From the NCBI GenBank assembly GCA_028015205.1, contig CM051511.1:37225204-37289203 (forward strand): a DNA stretch of 64,000 nt. The letters are read 5' to 3'. Position numbers and translations under genes: made by a program. This DNA is from Mytilisepta virgata (Eukaryota; Mollusca; Bivalvia; Mytilida; Mytilidae). Under the pieces are notes generated by a model, which saw only the letters and a list, made by a program, of their open reading frames with translations, was not told the origin of the DNA and made no database searches. How positions within the stretch are numbered: position 1 is the first letter of the stretch; every line of letters begins with the position of its first letter. Shown here one piece after another: positions 32,666 to 44,891 of the stretch.

Positions 32666-33947
32666 ATTCCTTTTGACCACTGCCTTGGAGTTCGGTAATT
32701 TGGTTATTACCTTTAATTGCAAAGGTGTTTTTATCCTGGCTACAACCACAAGGCCACTCTGGGAAAATCCATAAATCAGTGCCAACAAGGTTTCATTAAA
32801 CTTTTCAAACTGAGATTTTATTCAAACCGCAAAGTTTTTTCCTCATTTGGAATTTCCAGCAATTTTTTTAAAGCAAAGAACTTCATCAAATTTGAGAGGG
32901 TTGAATGTCAGTTAAAACTTTGTCATTCCATTTGTATCCACATCTTATCAACAAATTGCACCACGTTGACAACTATTTTCAAGACCAGACAACATAAACC
33001 TACATATACCATTTCTACTTGATAAACAAAAGCTATCTCTGTTCATGCACCATATCAGATAATCCGAAAACTGAAATTAAGAGTAAAACTTAGAAAACAG
33101 AGCTGCTTGGAAAATCTTTATTCTATTCCTGGACAAAAATCTGCATATTTTGCCTCGTTTCCGATCGGATCTTTTTTGTGTCTGACGACGATCAAACCAA
33201 TTTTTACATCCTAAAAAATCAAGCTAATGAGAAACATATGAAAGTCAGTTGTCTCCCTTTTGTAACTTGATCAAGGGGGGTAACCTCTTTTAATCCTGAG
33301 TTCCAAAGGGAGACAAATTCATTTATCTCCATTTGTTAACTTGGTTAAGGGATATTACTACCCAATTTATCTTAAACAAACGTGTATTGTTTAAAAAATA
33401 TATATATACTTTTTAATTATGTATTTATACTTTAATGACAGGAATGGTAAATATGTATCATCATGTATCATTCAAATAAATGTACATGAAAAAAACTTTA
33501 CATATATTATGCATTTAAGGAGATCTTAGTATTAATGTCATTCTGTTATTGGTAACCTTTTCATTGTACTTTAAATACACACAAACTATTATTCTGTTCT
33601 AGTAGGATATTTTCCCAGTTTTAACAGCTTTTCGATGTGGTCATTAACACATGTGAAATTATCTAAAAATGTTTTGCTGCCTTGGCAGTCATTTAAAATA
33701 AAAAGTTGCATTTTGATACCTACTTATGTTTATCAAATCTATATGTGTGTTGAAATTAATTTTACAGGTTTGTTGAGAAATTCATATAGATATCTTTTGT
33801 CATTTTTAATTATGAAAGACAGAAAGCTAAATATATACATGTTTACATGTATGTGTAATCCAGTAGGAAAAGGTATGTACCAGTTGGAAATTATGTCAAC
33901 ACATTTCACGTTTTATTGTTAAAGATATGCAAATATAATATACATTT
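32666..33947. other. Gene-free stretch
   Basis: No recognisable gene. It contains two 'gtctcccttttgtaacttgatcaagggg'-like pieces (about 33250 and 33325) and AT-rich sequence. Confidence 0.5.
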
Positions 33948-35424
33948 TTAGCTCACCTGGCCAAAGGCCATGTGAGCTTTTGCCATCACTTGGCGTCCGT
34001 CGTCCGTCGTCCGTAAACTTTCACATATTGATCATTTCCTCGAAAATCAATGAAGCAAATTTAAACAAACTTTACAGGAATGATGTATGGAAGGTCCTTT
34101 ACTAAGATTGCAGAAATTTTTCCGATCTGCCAAAAAACATGGCCACCAGAGCAGGACATAGTTTAACATTGGACCCTATGGGAAAACATGTTAAAGTTCA
34201 TCTCCTTTGAAACTACTTCAGCAAATTTAACCAAACTTTACTATCAAGGTGGACTTATGTTCTATTAAATATAAGGCCAATGGAAAAATAGTTACGCTTC
34301 CTCATACCTTAACAACCATCAGCATTTTGAGGAAAGTTATTTACTTGAAAAATGATCTACATTGAGTTATTTTTCATGTTTTTTTTGCTCTTTCAAATTG
34401 TTATTTTCATTTTCGGAAAAAATTGTCGACATGAGTTTCCATTTTACAATTTTATAAGATTGTTGGTGAATCAAGGTTATCATATATAATCTGTGTCCAT
34501 GACCATGATGTCCATGAATTGAAACAATGTTGATTTAATTGAAGGAAATGAAATATTGTTTGTCCAAGTAACCCCTTTTTGGGGGGTGAGAAAGGATGGT
34601 GTAAGAGGGAATATTACATATTTTTCATTTTAGGCCTTATTCTTTAATTTCTCTACAAATGCATTTTTGATGACTAGTTCATTGAAAGTTTTTTTAATAT
34701 TTAATGTATAAACAAACAACAATTATATTTTGCAGGTTCAAGTCAAGTCAAGTCAAGTAAAATTTATTTAAAGTCGGTAAAATGTATTACAGACAACATA
34801 ATAGGGCCAACACCCTAAATTGTAAATTGTATTTCAAGTCTGATTTCGACAAACTTTTTAAAAAGTTTTTGTCTTGATCAATACAAACAGGTAATACCAA
34901 TTAATTTTACCTATTGGCCACCAGTTTTGTAGAAAAAAAATAAATTTGCAGTTTTAGGTTATTATTACAGATACAGACAAACTGTAAACAGAAAAATTGT
35001 TCAACAAAGTAAGATCTACAAATAAGTCAACATGACTAAAATTGTCAATTAACCCCTTATAGAAAAGTCACTACTAACCAGATATGATTTGTTCAGGTCC
35101 CTACAATTTACCTGTTCAAGTCAAAATGGAAGGTCAAGAGTCAATGCCATCGACAAAGTCCATAGCAACTGATGAAAAAGTCCACCTTAACCATATATAT
35201 TTGGGTTAAGGACCCTATAATTTAACTGTACAAGTCCAAATGTTAGTCCAGAGTCAATGCCATTGAAGAGGTCCCTAGTAACCATATATATTTGGGTTCA
35301 GGATTCAACATTTAGGCAAAAAATGCAACAGTATATATTAAATAGCATAAACAGTCATTGATGCAAGATCTACACAAAAAGTAACAGGTGAGAGATTCAG
35401 GCACTTGGGAGCCTCTTGTTTATT
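33948..35424. mobile_element. Helentron/pearl-like element, complete-looking
   Basis: It starts TTTAGCTCACCTGGCC with a hairpin (GCTCAC...GTGAGC, 33950-33976) and a (CGTCCGT)n run (33991-34012). It ends GGTGAGAGATTCAGGCACTT and GGGAGCCTCTTGTTTA (35387-35422). The interior has two to three diverged ~114-bp units (35090-35330) and no protein. The combination of 5' hairpin, short CGTCC repeat and 3' hairpin is very common in bivalve repeats; the class is inferred. Confidence 0.6.
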
Positions 35425-36020
35425 TTAGAAAGTCATATGAATATCAATGGCTTGTCAAACTTTATTTCTTGTCTTTGTTTATATATTTAATAATAAACAG
35501 ATAGAATTTTTAAGAGTTGATTTTTACACAGAGGTGGTAGACACTTGATGAGTTGTCTTAATTTGGTATGTATATCCAGTAATACCACTGTTGTCTCCTC
35601 ATGGGCAAATTTCCTTTTTAAGCACATAAAACAAATTGGTAATGTAACAGTGTAACAAAAAATGATAAATTGGACTCTGCTTATCATTTTGATTACCCAT
35701 GAATCTAGAGAAAACACTATAGACAAATAGATACAAATGGATGTGTAACATTGAATCCATGATATAAACTACATGAAAATTTAATACTTTGTAAATAAAA
35801 TCATCAGATTCATGTCATCTGATACAATTCTGAATGTGGTGAAGGGTAGAAGGTCAAGTAGCAAAGATATTTTTTAACTCCTAGATCTGAAACAATTTCC
35901 TTGTACCAGAGTTCCACCTTCTATCGTACTGTTTTTTCAACTTATGTAGAAATGGATTGTACACCTGTAACATTTTGGTCATATTTCAATGAAGGTAAGT
36001 TCAACAAAACATTGTTTTAA
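35425..36020. other. Gene-free stretch before MITE
   Basis: Only short random frames are present. Nothing recognised. Confidence 0.5.
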
Positions 36021-36293
36021 GGTGGTACACAACACTTTCACTAAAATTAATTTGGCTCGTTTAATTTTCATAAAATTTTGACAAAGTATTTACTTTGACC
36101 CATTGACAATAATTTTAAAATTTCAAAACATTTGAACCAACCAATTCATCAGAAAAATTACACTGATTGTATAGCAGTTTGACAAACACTAATATTGATC
36201 ATTGAAAAGCTTAATATTCCCTTAACAACACAACGTTATTAAAACGTTTAGCTGATTTTACAGAGTTATCTCCCTGTAGTGTTAGGTACCACC
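36021..36293. mobile_element. TTAA-flanked MITE (273 bp)
   Basis: The TTAA sites at 36017-36020 and 36294-36297 flank inverted ends GGTGGTACACAACACT and, read from the other side, GGTGGTACCTAACACT. A TTAA duplication with short inverted ends is the signature of piggyBac-type non-autonomous elements. The sequence type is common in mussel DNA. Confidence 0.75.
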
Positions 36294-36439
36294 TTAAATG
36301 TCAATAACCATAATGTAATGTCTATCGGGACTTCTATGACCAATTTTCTTCAAATTTTCATTTTGTGCACTATAAAATGCAAAAAGAATGCCAACATCAA
36401 CACAATACAATGGGGAAAAAAAGATTACAATGACTGAAA

Positions 36440-37260
36440 AAATATACTACTGTACAGTTTGTAAAAGCTATGCCCGTGTTTTATCCATGGTTTTCAGATG
36501 TTATGCCCGAACAATGTCGATGGTTTGTAGATGTTACGCCCGTCTTTTATCCATAGGCTGTAGAAGGTATGCCCGTGTATTTTACGTGATTTGTTGAAGT
36601 ATTGTCCGTGGTTTATAAATGTTATGCATGTGTTTGGCCATGGATTGTAGATGTTACGCCCATGTATAATCCATAGAAGTTATGACACCGTTTTATACAT
36701 GGGTTACAGATGTTACGGCCGTGTTTTATCAATGGTTTGTCCAAGGTTTGTAGATGATATGCTTGTGTATTGTTCGTGATTTGTAAACATTATGCCCGTG
36801 TATTGTCCATGGTTTGTAGATGTTGAGCCCATGTTTTATCCGTTGTCTATAGATGTTACGCCCGTGTTTTATCCATAGTTTTTAGAAGTAATGCACGTGT
36901 TTTATCCATAGTTATGCCCGTTTTTATTCATGGTTTATAGATGTTAAGCCCCTTTATTGTCCATGGTTTGAAGATGTTATGCCTGTGTAACGTCGGTGGT
37001 GTGTAGACGTTATGCCCATGTATTAACCATGGTTTGCAGAAGTTCAGTCCTGTATTGTCATAGTTTGTAGAAGTTATGCCCGTGTTTCTCCCATCATTTG
37101 TAGATGTTGCGCCCATGTTCTATCCTCTATTAGCAAAAGTTATGCCCTTGTATTGTCCATGACTTGTCGATGCCTGTGTATTTTCCGTGGTTTGTAAAAG
37201 TTATGCCCATGAATTGTTCATGGTTTGTAGATGTTCAACCCATGTTTTATCCACAGTTTG
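36440..37260. repeat. 33-bp minisatellite, block 1
   Basis: Diverged units of about 33 bases follow the theme TTATGCCCGTGTTTTATCCA plus TGGTTTGTAGATG. Because 33 is a multiple of three, open frames with an 11-residue period (YARVLSMVCRC-like) appear. They are not regarded as genes. Confidence 0.85.
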
Positions 37261-38575
37261 TTAGGGTTAGGGTTAGGGTTAGGGTTAGGTTACGGTTAGG
37301 GTTATGGTTAGGGTTAGGTTAGGGTTAGGTTAGGGTTAGGTTAGGGTTAGGGTTAGGGTTAGGTTAGGGTTAGGGTTAGGGTTAGGGTTAGGGTTAGGGT
37401 TAGGTTAGGGTTAGGTTAGGGTTAGGGTTAGGGTTGTGTTATTTTTAGGTTAAGTTAGGTTAGGTCAGGGTTAGGGTTAGGGTTAGGGTTAGGATTAGGA
37501 TTAGGGTTAGGGTTAGGTTAGGGTTAGGTTAGGGTTAGGGTTAGGGTTAGGGTTAGGGTTAGGATTAGGGTTAGGGTTAGGTTAGGGTTAGGGTTAAGTT
37601 AGGGTTAGGGTTAGGGTTAAGTTTAGGTTAGGTTAGGTTAGGTTAGGGTTAGGTTAGGGTTAGGGTTAGGGTTAAGTTTAGGTTAGGTTAGGTTAGGTTA
37701 GGGTTAGGTTAGGGTTAGGGTTAGGGTTAGGGTTAGGGTTAGGGTTAGGGTTAAGTTTAGGTTAGGTTAGGTTAGGTTAGGGTTAGGTTAGGGTTAGGGT
37801 TAGGGTTATGGTTAGGGTTATGGTTAGGGTTAGGTTAGGTTAGGGTTAGGGTTAGGGTTAGGGTTAGGATTAGATTAGGCTAGGGTTAGGTTAGGGTTAG
37901 GGTTAGGGTTAGGGTTAGGGTTAGGGTTAGGGTTAGGGTTAGGGTTAGGGTTAGGGTTAGGTTAGGGTTAGGGTTAAGTTAGGGTTAGGGTTAGGTTAGG
38001 TTAGGTTAGGTTAGGGTTATGTTAAGGTTAGGGTTAGGGTTAGGTTAGGGTTAGGGTTAGGGTTAGGGTTAGGGTTAGGGTTAGGGTTAGGGTTAGGGTT
38101 AGGGTTAGGTTAGGGTTAGGGTTAAGTTAGGGTTAAGTTAGGGTTAGGGTTAGGTTAGGTTAGGTAAGGTTAGGGTTAGGTTAAGGTTATGGTTAGGGTT
38201 AGGTTAGGGTTAGGTTAGGGTTAGGGTTAGGGTTAGGGTTAGGGTTAGTTTTAGGGTTAGGTTAGGGTTAGGGTTAAGTTAGGGTTAGGTTAGGTTAGGT
38301 TAGGTTAGGGTTAGGTTAGGGTTAGGGTTAGGGTTATGGTTAGGGTTAGGTTAGGTTAGGTTAGGGTTAGGGTTAGGGTTAGGGTTAGGGTTAGGATTAA
38401 GTTAGGCTAGGGTTAGGTTAGGGTTAGGGTTAGGGTTAGGGTTAGGGTTAGGTTAGGGTTAGGGTTAGGGTTAGGTTAGGGTTAGGTTAGGGTTAGGCTA
38501 GGTTAGGGTTAGGGTTAGGGTTAGGGTTAGGGTTAGGGTTAGGGTTAGGTTAGGGTTAGGTTATGGTTAGGGTTA
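37261..38575 (+). repeat. Interstitial telomeric array, (TTAGGG)n, 1.3 kb
   Basis: The array consists of TTAGGG mixed with TTAGG and single variants (TTATGG, TTAAG, TTAGGA). The G-rich strand runs 5'-3' to the right. It starts abruptly after CACAGTTTG and ends in TTAAGGAAATGGTTATTATCC. The 5-mer units could be real variants or homopolymer errors of long reads. Confidence 0.97.
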
Positions 38576-38576
38576 A

Positions 38577-39501
38577 GGAAATGGTTATTATCCATGGTTT
38601 GTAGATGTTATGCCTGTGTTTTATTCATAGTTTGTAAAGGTTATGCCTGTGTATTGTCCGTGGTTTTTGTACACCTTACGCCCAGTAATGTCATAATTTG
38701 TAAAAGTTATGCCCGTGTTTTATCCATGGTTTGTGGTTACATCCATGTTACATCCATGGTTTATGGTTACGTACGTGTATTATCCATGGTTTGTAGATAT
38801 AACCCCCCTGTATTGTCCATGGTCGGTAGACGTTACGTCTCCGTGTTTTTGTACACGTTACGCCCTGTATGTCATAATTTGTAAAAGTTATTTGATTTAT
38901 CCATGGTTTGTAGATATTAAGCCATTGTATTGTCAATAGTTTATAGTTGTTACGTGCGTGTTTTATCCATGGTTTCTGGTTACATCCGTGCTTTATGGTT
39001 ACGTCCGCGTATTATCCATTGTTTATATGTATTATTGTCCATGGTTCGTATATGTTAAACCCCTGTGTTATCAATGGTTGTAGAAGTTCTTCCCGTGTTT
39101 TATCGGTTGTTTGTAGTTGTTATGCCTCTGTATTGTCCATAGTTTATAGATTTTACTTCCGTGTTTTATCCATGGTTTTCAGATATTATGCGCCTGTATT
39201 TCCATGGTTGATAGATGTTACGCCCGTGATGTATCCATGGTGTGTAGATGTTATGCCCAGTATTGTCCATAGTTTTTAGATATTACGCCCGTGTTTTATC
39301 CTTAATTTGTAGGTGTATCGTCCGTATTTTATCCATACTTTATGTATTATCCATGGTTTGTAGAAGTTATGCCAGTGTTTTATCGATGGTTTGTACACGT
39401 CAAGACCGTGATTTATCCGTTTTGTTCATGGTTTGTAAAAGTTATGCCCATGAATTGTTCATGGTTTGTAGATGTTCAACCCATGTTTTATCCATAGTTT
39501 G
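38577..39501. repeat. 33-bp minisatellite, block 2
   Basis: Same theme as 36440-37260. Positions 38577-39430 are almost identical to 39771-40625, differing by only a few bases, so they were duplicated recently. Confidence 0.9.
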
Positions 39502-39770
39502 TTAGGGTTAGGGTTAGGGTTATGGCTATGGTTAGGGTTAGGGTAAGGGTTAGGGTTAGGGTTAGGGTTAGGGTTAGGGTTAGGTTAGGGTTAGGGTTAG
39601 GGTTTAGGTTATGGTTAGGTTAGGGTTAGGGTTAGGGTTAGGGTTAGGGTTAGGGTTAGGGTTAGGGTTACGTTAGGGTTAGGGTTAGGGTTAGGGTTAG
39701 GGTTAGGGTTAGGTTAGGGTTAGGGTTAGGGTTAGGGTTAGGTTAGGGTTAGGTTATGGTTAGGGTTAAG
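39502..39770 (+). repeat. Interstitial telomeric array, second, 0.27 kb
   Basis: A shorter (TTAGGG)n tract with the same left border (ATAGTTTG) and right border (TTAAGGAAATGG) as the first array, as expected if array plus minisatellite was duplicated as one unit. Confidence 0.95.
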
Positions 39771-40740
39771 GAAATGGTTATTATCCATGGTTTGTAGATG
39801 TTATGCCTGTGTTTTATTCATAGTTTGTAAAGGTTATGCGTGTGTATTGTCCGTGGTTTTTGTACACCTTACGCCCAGTAATGTCATAATTTGTAAAAGT
39901 TATGCCCGTGTTTTATCCATGGTTTGTGGTTACATCCATGTTACATCCATGGTTTATGGTTACGTACGTGTATTATCCATGGTTTGTAGATATAACCCCC
40001 TGTATTGTCCATGGTCGGTAGACGTTACGTCTCCGTGTTTTTGTACACGTTACGCCCTGTATGTCATAATTTGTAAAAGTTATTTGATTTATCCATGGTT
40101 TGTAGATATTAAGCCATTGTATTGTCAATAGTTTATAGTTGTTACGTGCGTGTTTTATCCATGGTTTCTGGTTACATCCGTGCTTTATGGTTACGTCCGC
40201 GTATTATCCATTGTTTATATGTATTATTGTCCATGGTTCGTATATGTTAAACCCCTGTGTTATCAATGGTTGTAGAAGTTCTTCCCGTGTTTTATCGGTT
40301 GTTTGTAGTTGTTATGCCTCTGTATTGTTCATAGTTTATAGATTTTACTTCCGTGTTTTATCCATGGTTTTCAGATATTATGCGCCTGTATTTTCATGGT
40401 TGATAGATGTTACGCCCGTGATGTATCCATGGTGTGTAGATGTTATGCCCAGTATTGTCCATAGTTTTTAGATATTACGCCCGTGTTTTATCCTTAATTT
40501 GTAGGTGTATCGTCCGTATTTTATCCATACTTTATGTATTATCCATGGTTTGTAGAAGTTATGCCAGTGTTTTATCGATGGTTTGTACACGTCAAGACCA
40601 TGATTTATCCGTTTTGTTCATGGATTTTAGAAGTTATGCCCGTGTATTGTTCATTGTTTGTAGAAGTTATGTCCATGGTTTGTAGAAATTATGGCCACGT
40701 ATTACCAATGCATGGTTTGTAGAGGCTATGCCCGTGTTTT
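39771..40740. repeat. 33-bp minisatellite, block 3
   Basis: Near-identical copy of block 2 until about 40625, then further diverged units to 40740, where TTTAGCTCACCTG begins. Confidence 0.9.
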
Positions 40741-41052
40741 AGCTCACCTGCGTTAACCTTTTGCATTTTAATCATAGTCGACAGCACCTGGCCTTTTGTT
40801 GCCAAACAGGTCATAAACGGCCCCCTTTCAAAGTGGTATATCCGATGACCCAGCCCGCCATTGCTTATAATAGAAAATTCGGCCAAAAAAATCCTTGGGT
40901 ATGTTTGTAAATTTTATCCCAAAATATGGCACAGTCTGTACATCTTTTACTCATATATTTTCTCTAGGATCTCTATAATATATATGTATTTAGCCAGTGT
41001 TTTGATTGTTGGGTGTTTGTATTATGTCCATTGGTTATATTAAAGGAATAAA
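40741..41052. other. Short region with truncated TE 5' end
   Basis: It begins TTTAGCTCACCTGCG, like the start of the element at 33948, but does not continue like it. No gene. Confidence 0.4.
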
Positions 41053-43233
41053 AGCTGTTGGGTACAGGTTGGTCTATTGAAATTATGTATATGTGTGTAA
41101 TAAACTCGTTATTTCTTGATTTTACAACATATGATACCATAACACGCAGGACCGACCTAATTTTTAGTCATTTTAACATGTTTGATACACCCCCTTGTCT
41201 GTGTAGCTATGTGGAAATAGATTAAACTTTGTACATTATCATATTGGTCAATCCCGTGTGTATAAATTTTTCATGTTAATAATATCAAATCCATCACAAA
41301 GAAAAAACAGTTTTTCTAGATAAAATAACTATCTTACCATAAGATATCCGTAAGGCATGTCCAACTGTGCCATTTTTAATCGTCTGGAATGATGTAGCGT
41401 TCAAAATATCTCATTGTAATATGATACAAGTAATAGCTTTTCTAAAAAGCTAACCGCCCCTTAGCTTTTTATTAATAAAGAGTATTATTTTTTATGTATT
41501 ATTTACTGTACATAATATTGTTTTATTCTGTCATGTTTGTCTATATACCCATGTTGCCTTGTTTAATCTGTACGTGTATTGCATTGTGTTTGTTAAATTG
41601 TGTATTTTTCATTGATCCGTATGGGTGTAATTTGCAAATCTATAATACTAAATTTACGAATTAGCCGAAAAGGCGGCAAAACGCGTGGTTCAAAATAAAC
41701 GATGTATGGTTCAAATTATAAAGGTTATTATCGGATTTGACAATCTGCATTTATGAATTTAAACTGCAATTTTGTTTATGTGCAAATAGAATTTGTATGC
41801 ACTTTTCAGATATGAATTCTCCCAACATATCCCTTAGAAAGTTCTCGAACGCATCATTTTGACACATTGATTTAAATAAACAAGTATGCACATATTTCAA
41901 ATGTATTTCTGTTTGAAATTACGGAAGAATAATAAAACAAATTAAAAACATTCTCCTTCGAGTGGGATGTTTCCGCCTCATGTATTCAGGATTGGTTTTC
42001 TACAATAACGCAATTTCTCCTAACTGTAAAGGTTATAAACTTTGAAGATTATGAAGAAGTAAGGTAAAATTCAGGGGAATAACTAACTTAGTTGTTTTTT
42101 GGAGAAAGCACAAAGTGATGAAACCAACCATTATCTATTTTTACATTTGTCATGTACCTGTCTAAATATATATCTACCATAGAATTCCTTGCAAGCCCAA
42201 GATAAAAATATTTTTAACAAATGGTCATCTTTATCATTAATCTCGGACAACTTTGATAAATATAAACGTGGACAGCACACGCAGCCACACACTAAAATGC
42301 TTTTATCGTCTCATTATTGGATATATTTGTGAAATTAAGCATCGCTTGCCCTGCCCATGATGATAATGGAACAATTGGAACAATTATTTTCCAAAAATAT
42401 GCTCTACCTAACTCACGACATTTTTTGAAAAATTCCTCCGTCACTAAGGAAATGTTTACATCTACAATTTCATTTTCAAATTTATTCTGGAGGAAAAAGG
42501 TAATGCATTATGAAATGTGTATTTAATAAAAGCTTTTCATCAAGTTCCATTTCAGAATTAATTGTAACAACAAAAATATTGACAATTTATGTGGTTGTTT
42601 TCGTCATAGATTTTGACTGGTCCATTTTGGTAATTCTACATGGCATACAGTCTAATTCATCAGTGGATACACATATGACAATTGGGTCACGTTGACCTAC
42701 ATGTCATGCTTCACTGACTTTGGTTAAAGTTTGCATTAACATCCATTACTGGAATACTACAGCATATATAGACATGAAACTATCAGTTGATACCAACTAC
42801 TTAACAGGAAAGTTTATATGAAGTCTGCAACAACATCCATGATGAGTTCCTGTTCCATGAATGACATGGCCGCAACAACTTTTTATAGTCAATATGGCCA
42901 CCACAAAAAAATGCTTATTTTCCCTCGCTCGCGTGGGTTAAATGTCTAGTAAATAAATAAATTACTGTAATTTGGGAAATTATTGCGATGTTTTTATTAT
43001 TGCGAAAAATGCGACAAGGTTGTAATCGCAATAATTTAAACTCGCAGCTTGGGAATTTTTTATATGAATGAAGCGGGATTTTTCTCAATATCGCAAAAAT
43101 TAAAATTGTATTTTGGTCTAAAATGATACAATCGCAATATTAAATTCACGCAATAATTTCTGAATTTACAGTAATTAAATGTTCGTAATGTGATCACATT
43201 AAACTTTCCCTTATTATAGGTATTATTATTACC

Positions 43234-43586
43234 AATATAATTTAAAACCGATCTCTCATCGCTCCCGTTTTCTGATATGTCGCGTGGGAGATCTAACGAA
43301 ATCCGCTTTGAGGTCACATGTGAGTGAACTGGAACTTATGAATTTATAATGACATGCAAATGAGTTGACTTCCTATCAATAAGCCAATCAAAAAAGTTTA
43401 TGAATTCTGGGGACTGACGATTTCTTCGTAATCAACTTACAAGATCGCGTAAGCCGCAATTTCATTGGTCGAACAGGACACACCTACGAGGTCACTCACA
43501 TGTGACCTCAAAGCGGGTTTCGTTAGATCTCCCACGCGACATATCAGAAAACGGGAGCGATGAGAAATCGGTTTTTAATTAGATTG
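43234..43586. mobile_element. Long-TIR MITE (353 bp) with 10-bp target duplication
   Basis: TATTATTACC occurs at 43224-43233 and 43587-43596. Inside, arms of about 88 bases are near-perfect complements (AAAACCGATCTCTCATCGCT ... GAGATCTAACG ... GAGGTCACATGTGA). The corresponding place in copy 2 (about 62620) is empty. Long TIRs with a 9-10-bp duplication suggest a Mutator-like family. No protein. Confidence 0.85.
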
Positions 43587-43639
43587 TATTATTACCTTTC
43601 AAAAGATATATTACTACATAGTTTTTTTTTAAGTCTGTG

Positions 43640-44510
43640 TTTTGATGGCCTGGCCTCAAAATTGGCTTGGCTTCAAAATTGGCTTAGCCTCAAAATAAGC
43701 CTGGTCTCAAAATTGGCTTAGCCTCAAAATTATCCTGGTCTCAAAATTAGCTTAGCCTCAAAATTAGCCTGGTCTCAAAATTGGCTTTGCCTCAAAATTA
43801 ACCTGGCTTCAAATTCGTGATTTTGACCTTAGATTTGTCTTGGCTTTTAACGGACTTTTAATCTTCTCTTACAATGTTATTCCATCGTCCAGATTCAGTT
43901 GGTAATTTATGATTTGACCTTCTAATTTTACATAAAACTGAAATAAATCTGTCATCTAAAATATCGAAAGTTTTCAAATTAAAATTTATCTTTAAAAATT
44001 CTGTAATTCACGGCCTTTAGAGAATTTTGGACAGTACTGTATACTGTTAAAACTAGCAATCAATATATAAAGAAATATAAGAATAAAAAGAAATACGAAG
44101 AAAAAATCCAAAATTTAGATACAAATAGTATTTTATTTAAATCTAACCACAGATATAATTTACAATATAACTTGGGTAATTTTAATTTTGAGTATAGAAA
44201 GTTTGATTTTAAATTTAGAATTAGCCACCACTCATTAGAAATATATACTGAATCCAAAGATATGACAGGTTCATTGTTTTACTTGAAATGTTATTTCTAA
44301 CAGAGAACTGCATCAGGTTTTATTTGACCTTACACAGTTTTATCTACACCATCAATCAACAGTTATAACAAGAGGATATCTGATACACTATTTTAAAAAA
44401 GATATTTTGAAATTTGTAAGATGAGTTAAAAGCCAAGACAAATCTGAAGCCAAGCCAATTTTTAGGCCAAGCCAATTTTGAGGCCAGGCTACATTTTAGA
44501 GTATGCCACT
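43640..44510. mobile_element. Foldback-like element with inverted CCTCAAAATTGGCT minisatellite ends
   Basis: 43645-43830 holds about ten units of an 18-19-bp repeat, CCTCAAAATTGGCTTGG. The complement (GGCCAAGCCAATTTTGAGG) occurs in two to three units at about 44445-44505. The interior is AT-rich without gene. The second copy is at 62680-63895. Confidence 0.65.
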
Positions 44511-44891
44511 TACAAGGTGTTGATGTTTAAAAAACAAACAGCAGTTTCAAGAATAGTTCTGTCTACCATCATGGCGCCCACGGGTTTCTTATCATTAATT
44601 CAAGTATACAACCAATCAAAACCAACAATTCGATGTATTTAAACGTGCAGAAATTGTGAAGGAAGAAAAAAAAATTCCGTATATAATTTTAGGTTTTATC
44701 AACGGACGATTCATAAACAAAAAATGTAATCACAAATAAATTAAATGGATTATACTTTAAAAGTACCGGTATGTGCAGTATCAGATTTATACGAAAACAA
44801 TTTCGCGCTTTACAATTCTTTAAAATTTTCACACATTTGCATAATTTCCAGGCCGGTTTGAATATTAAGAAAATATAAAAATTATTCACTC

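Larger units (their letters stand above)
41053..44660 (+). repeat. Segmental duplication D, copy 1
   Basis: Direct match to 58000-64000, starting at GTTGGGTACAGGTTGGTC. It lacks the 2.5-kb insertion (empty site CATGT at 41356-41360) and the TRIM-like element (empty site CTGT at 44044-44047), and carries a long-TIR MITE of its own. 41400-43220 has no recognisable gene; short conserved frames near 42317 and 61709 shift relative to each other. Confidence 0.92.

Noticed and set aside
38594..40722. Frames of 60-114 residues next to the telomeric arrays
   Set aside because: They are translations of a 33-bp minisatellite and differ by frameshift between near-identical duplicates, so they are not genes.
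41021..41052. A subtelomere-to-telomere chromosome end at 40.7 kb
   Set aside because: Sequence continues into block D, which is also found far from any telomeric repeat at 58 kb.
42317..42526. Frame starting MDIFVKLSIACPAH, with a counterpart at 61709
   Set aside because: The two copies diverge by frameshift after about 25 residues, so no coding constraint is visible.
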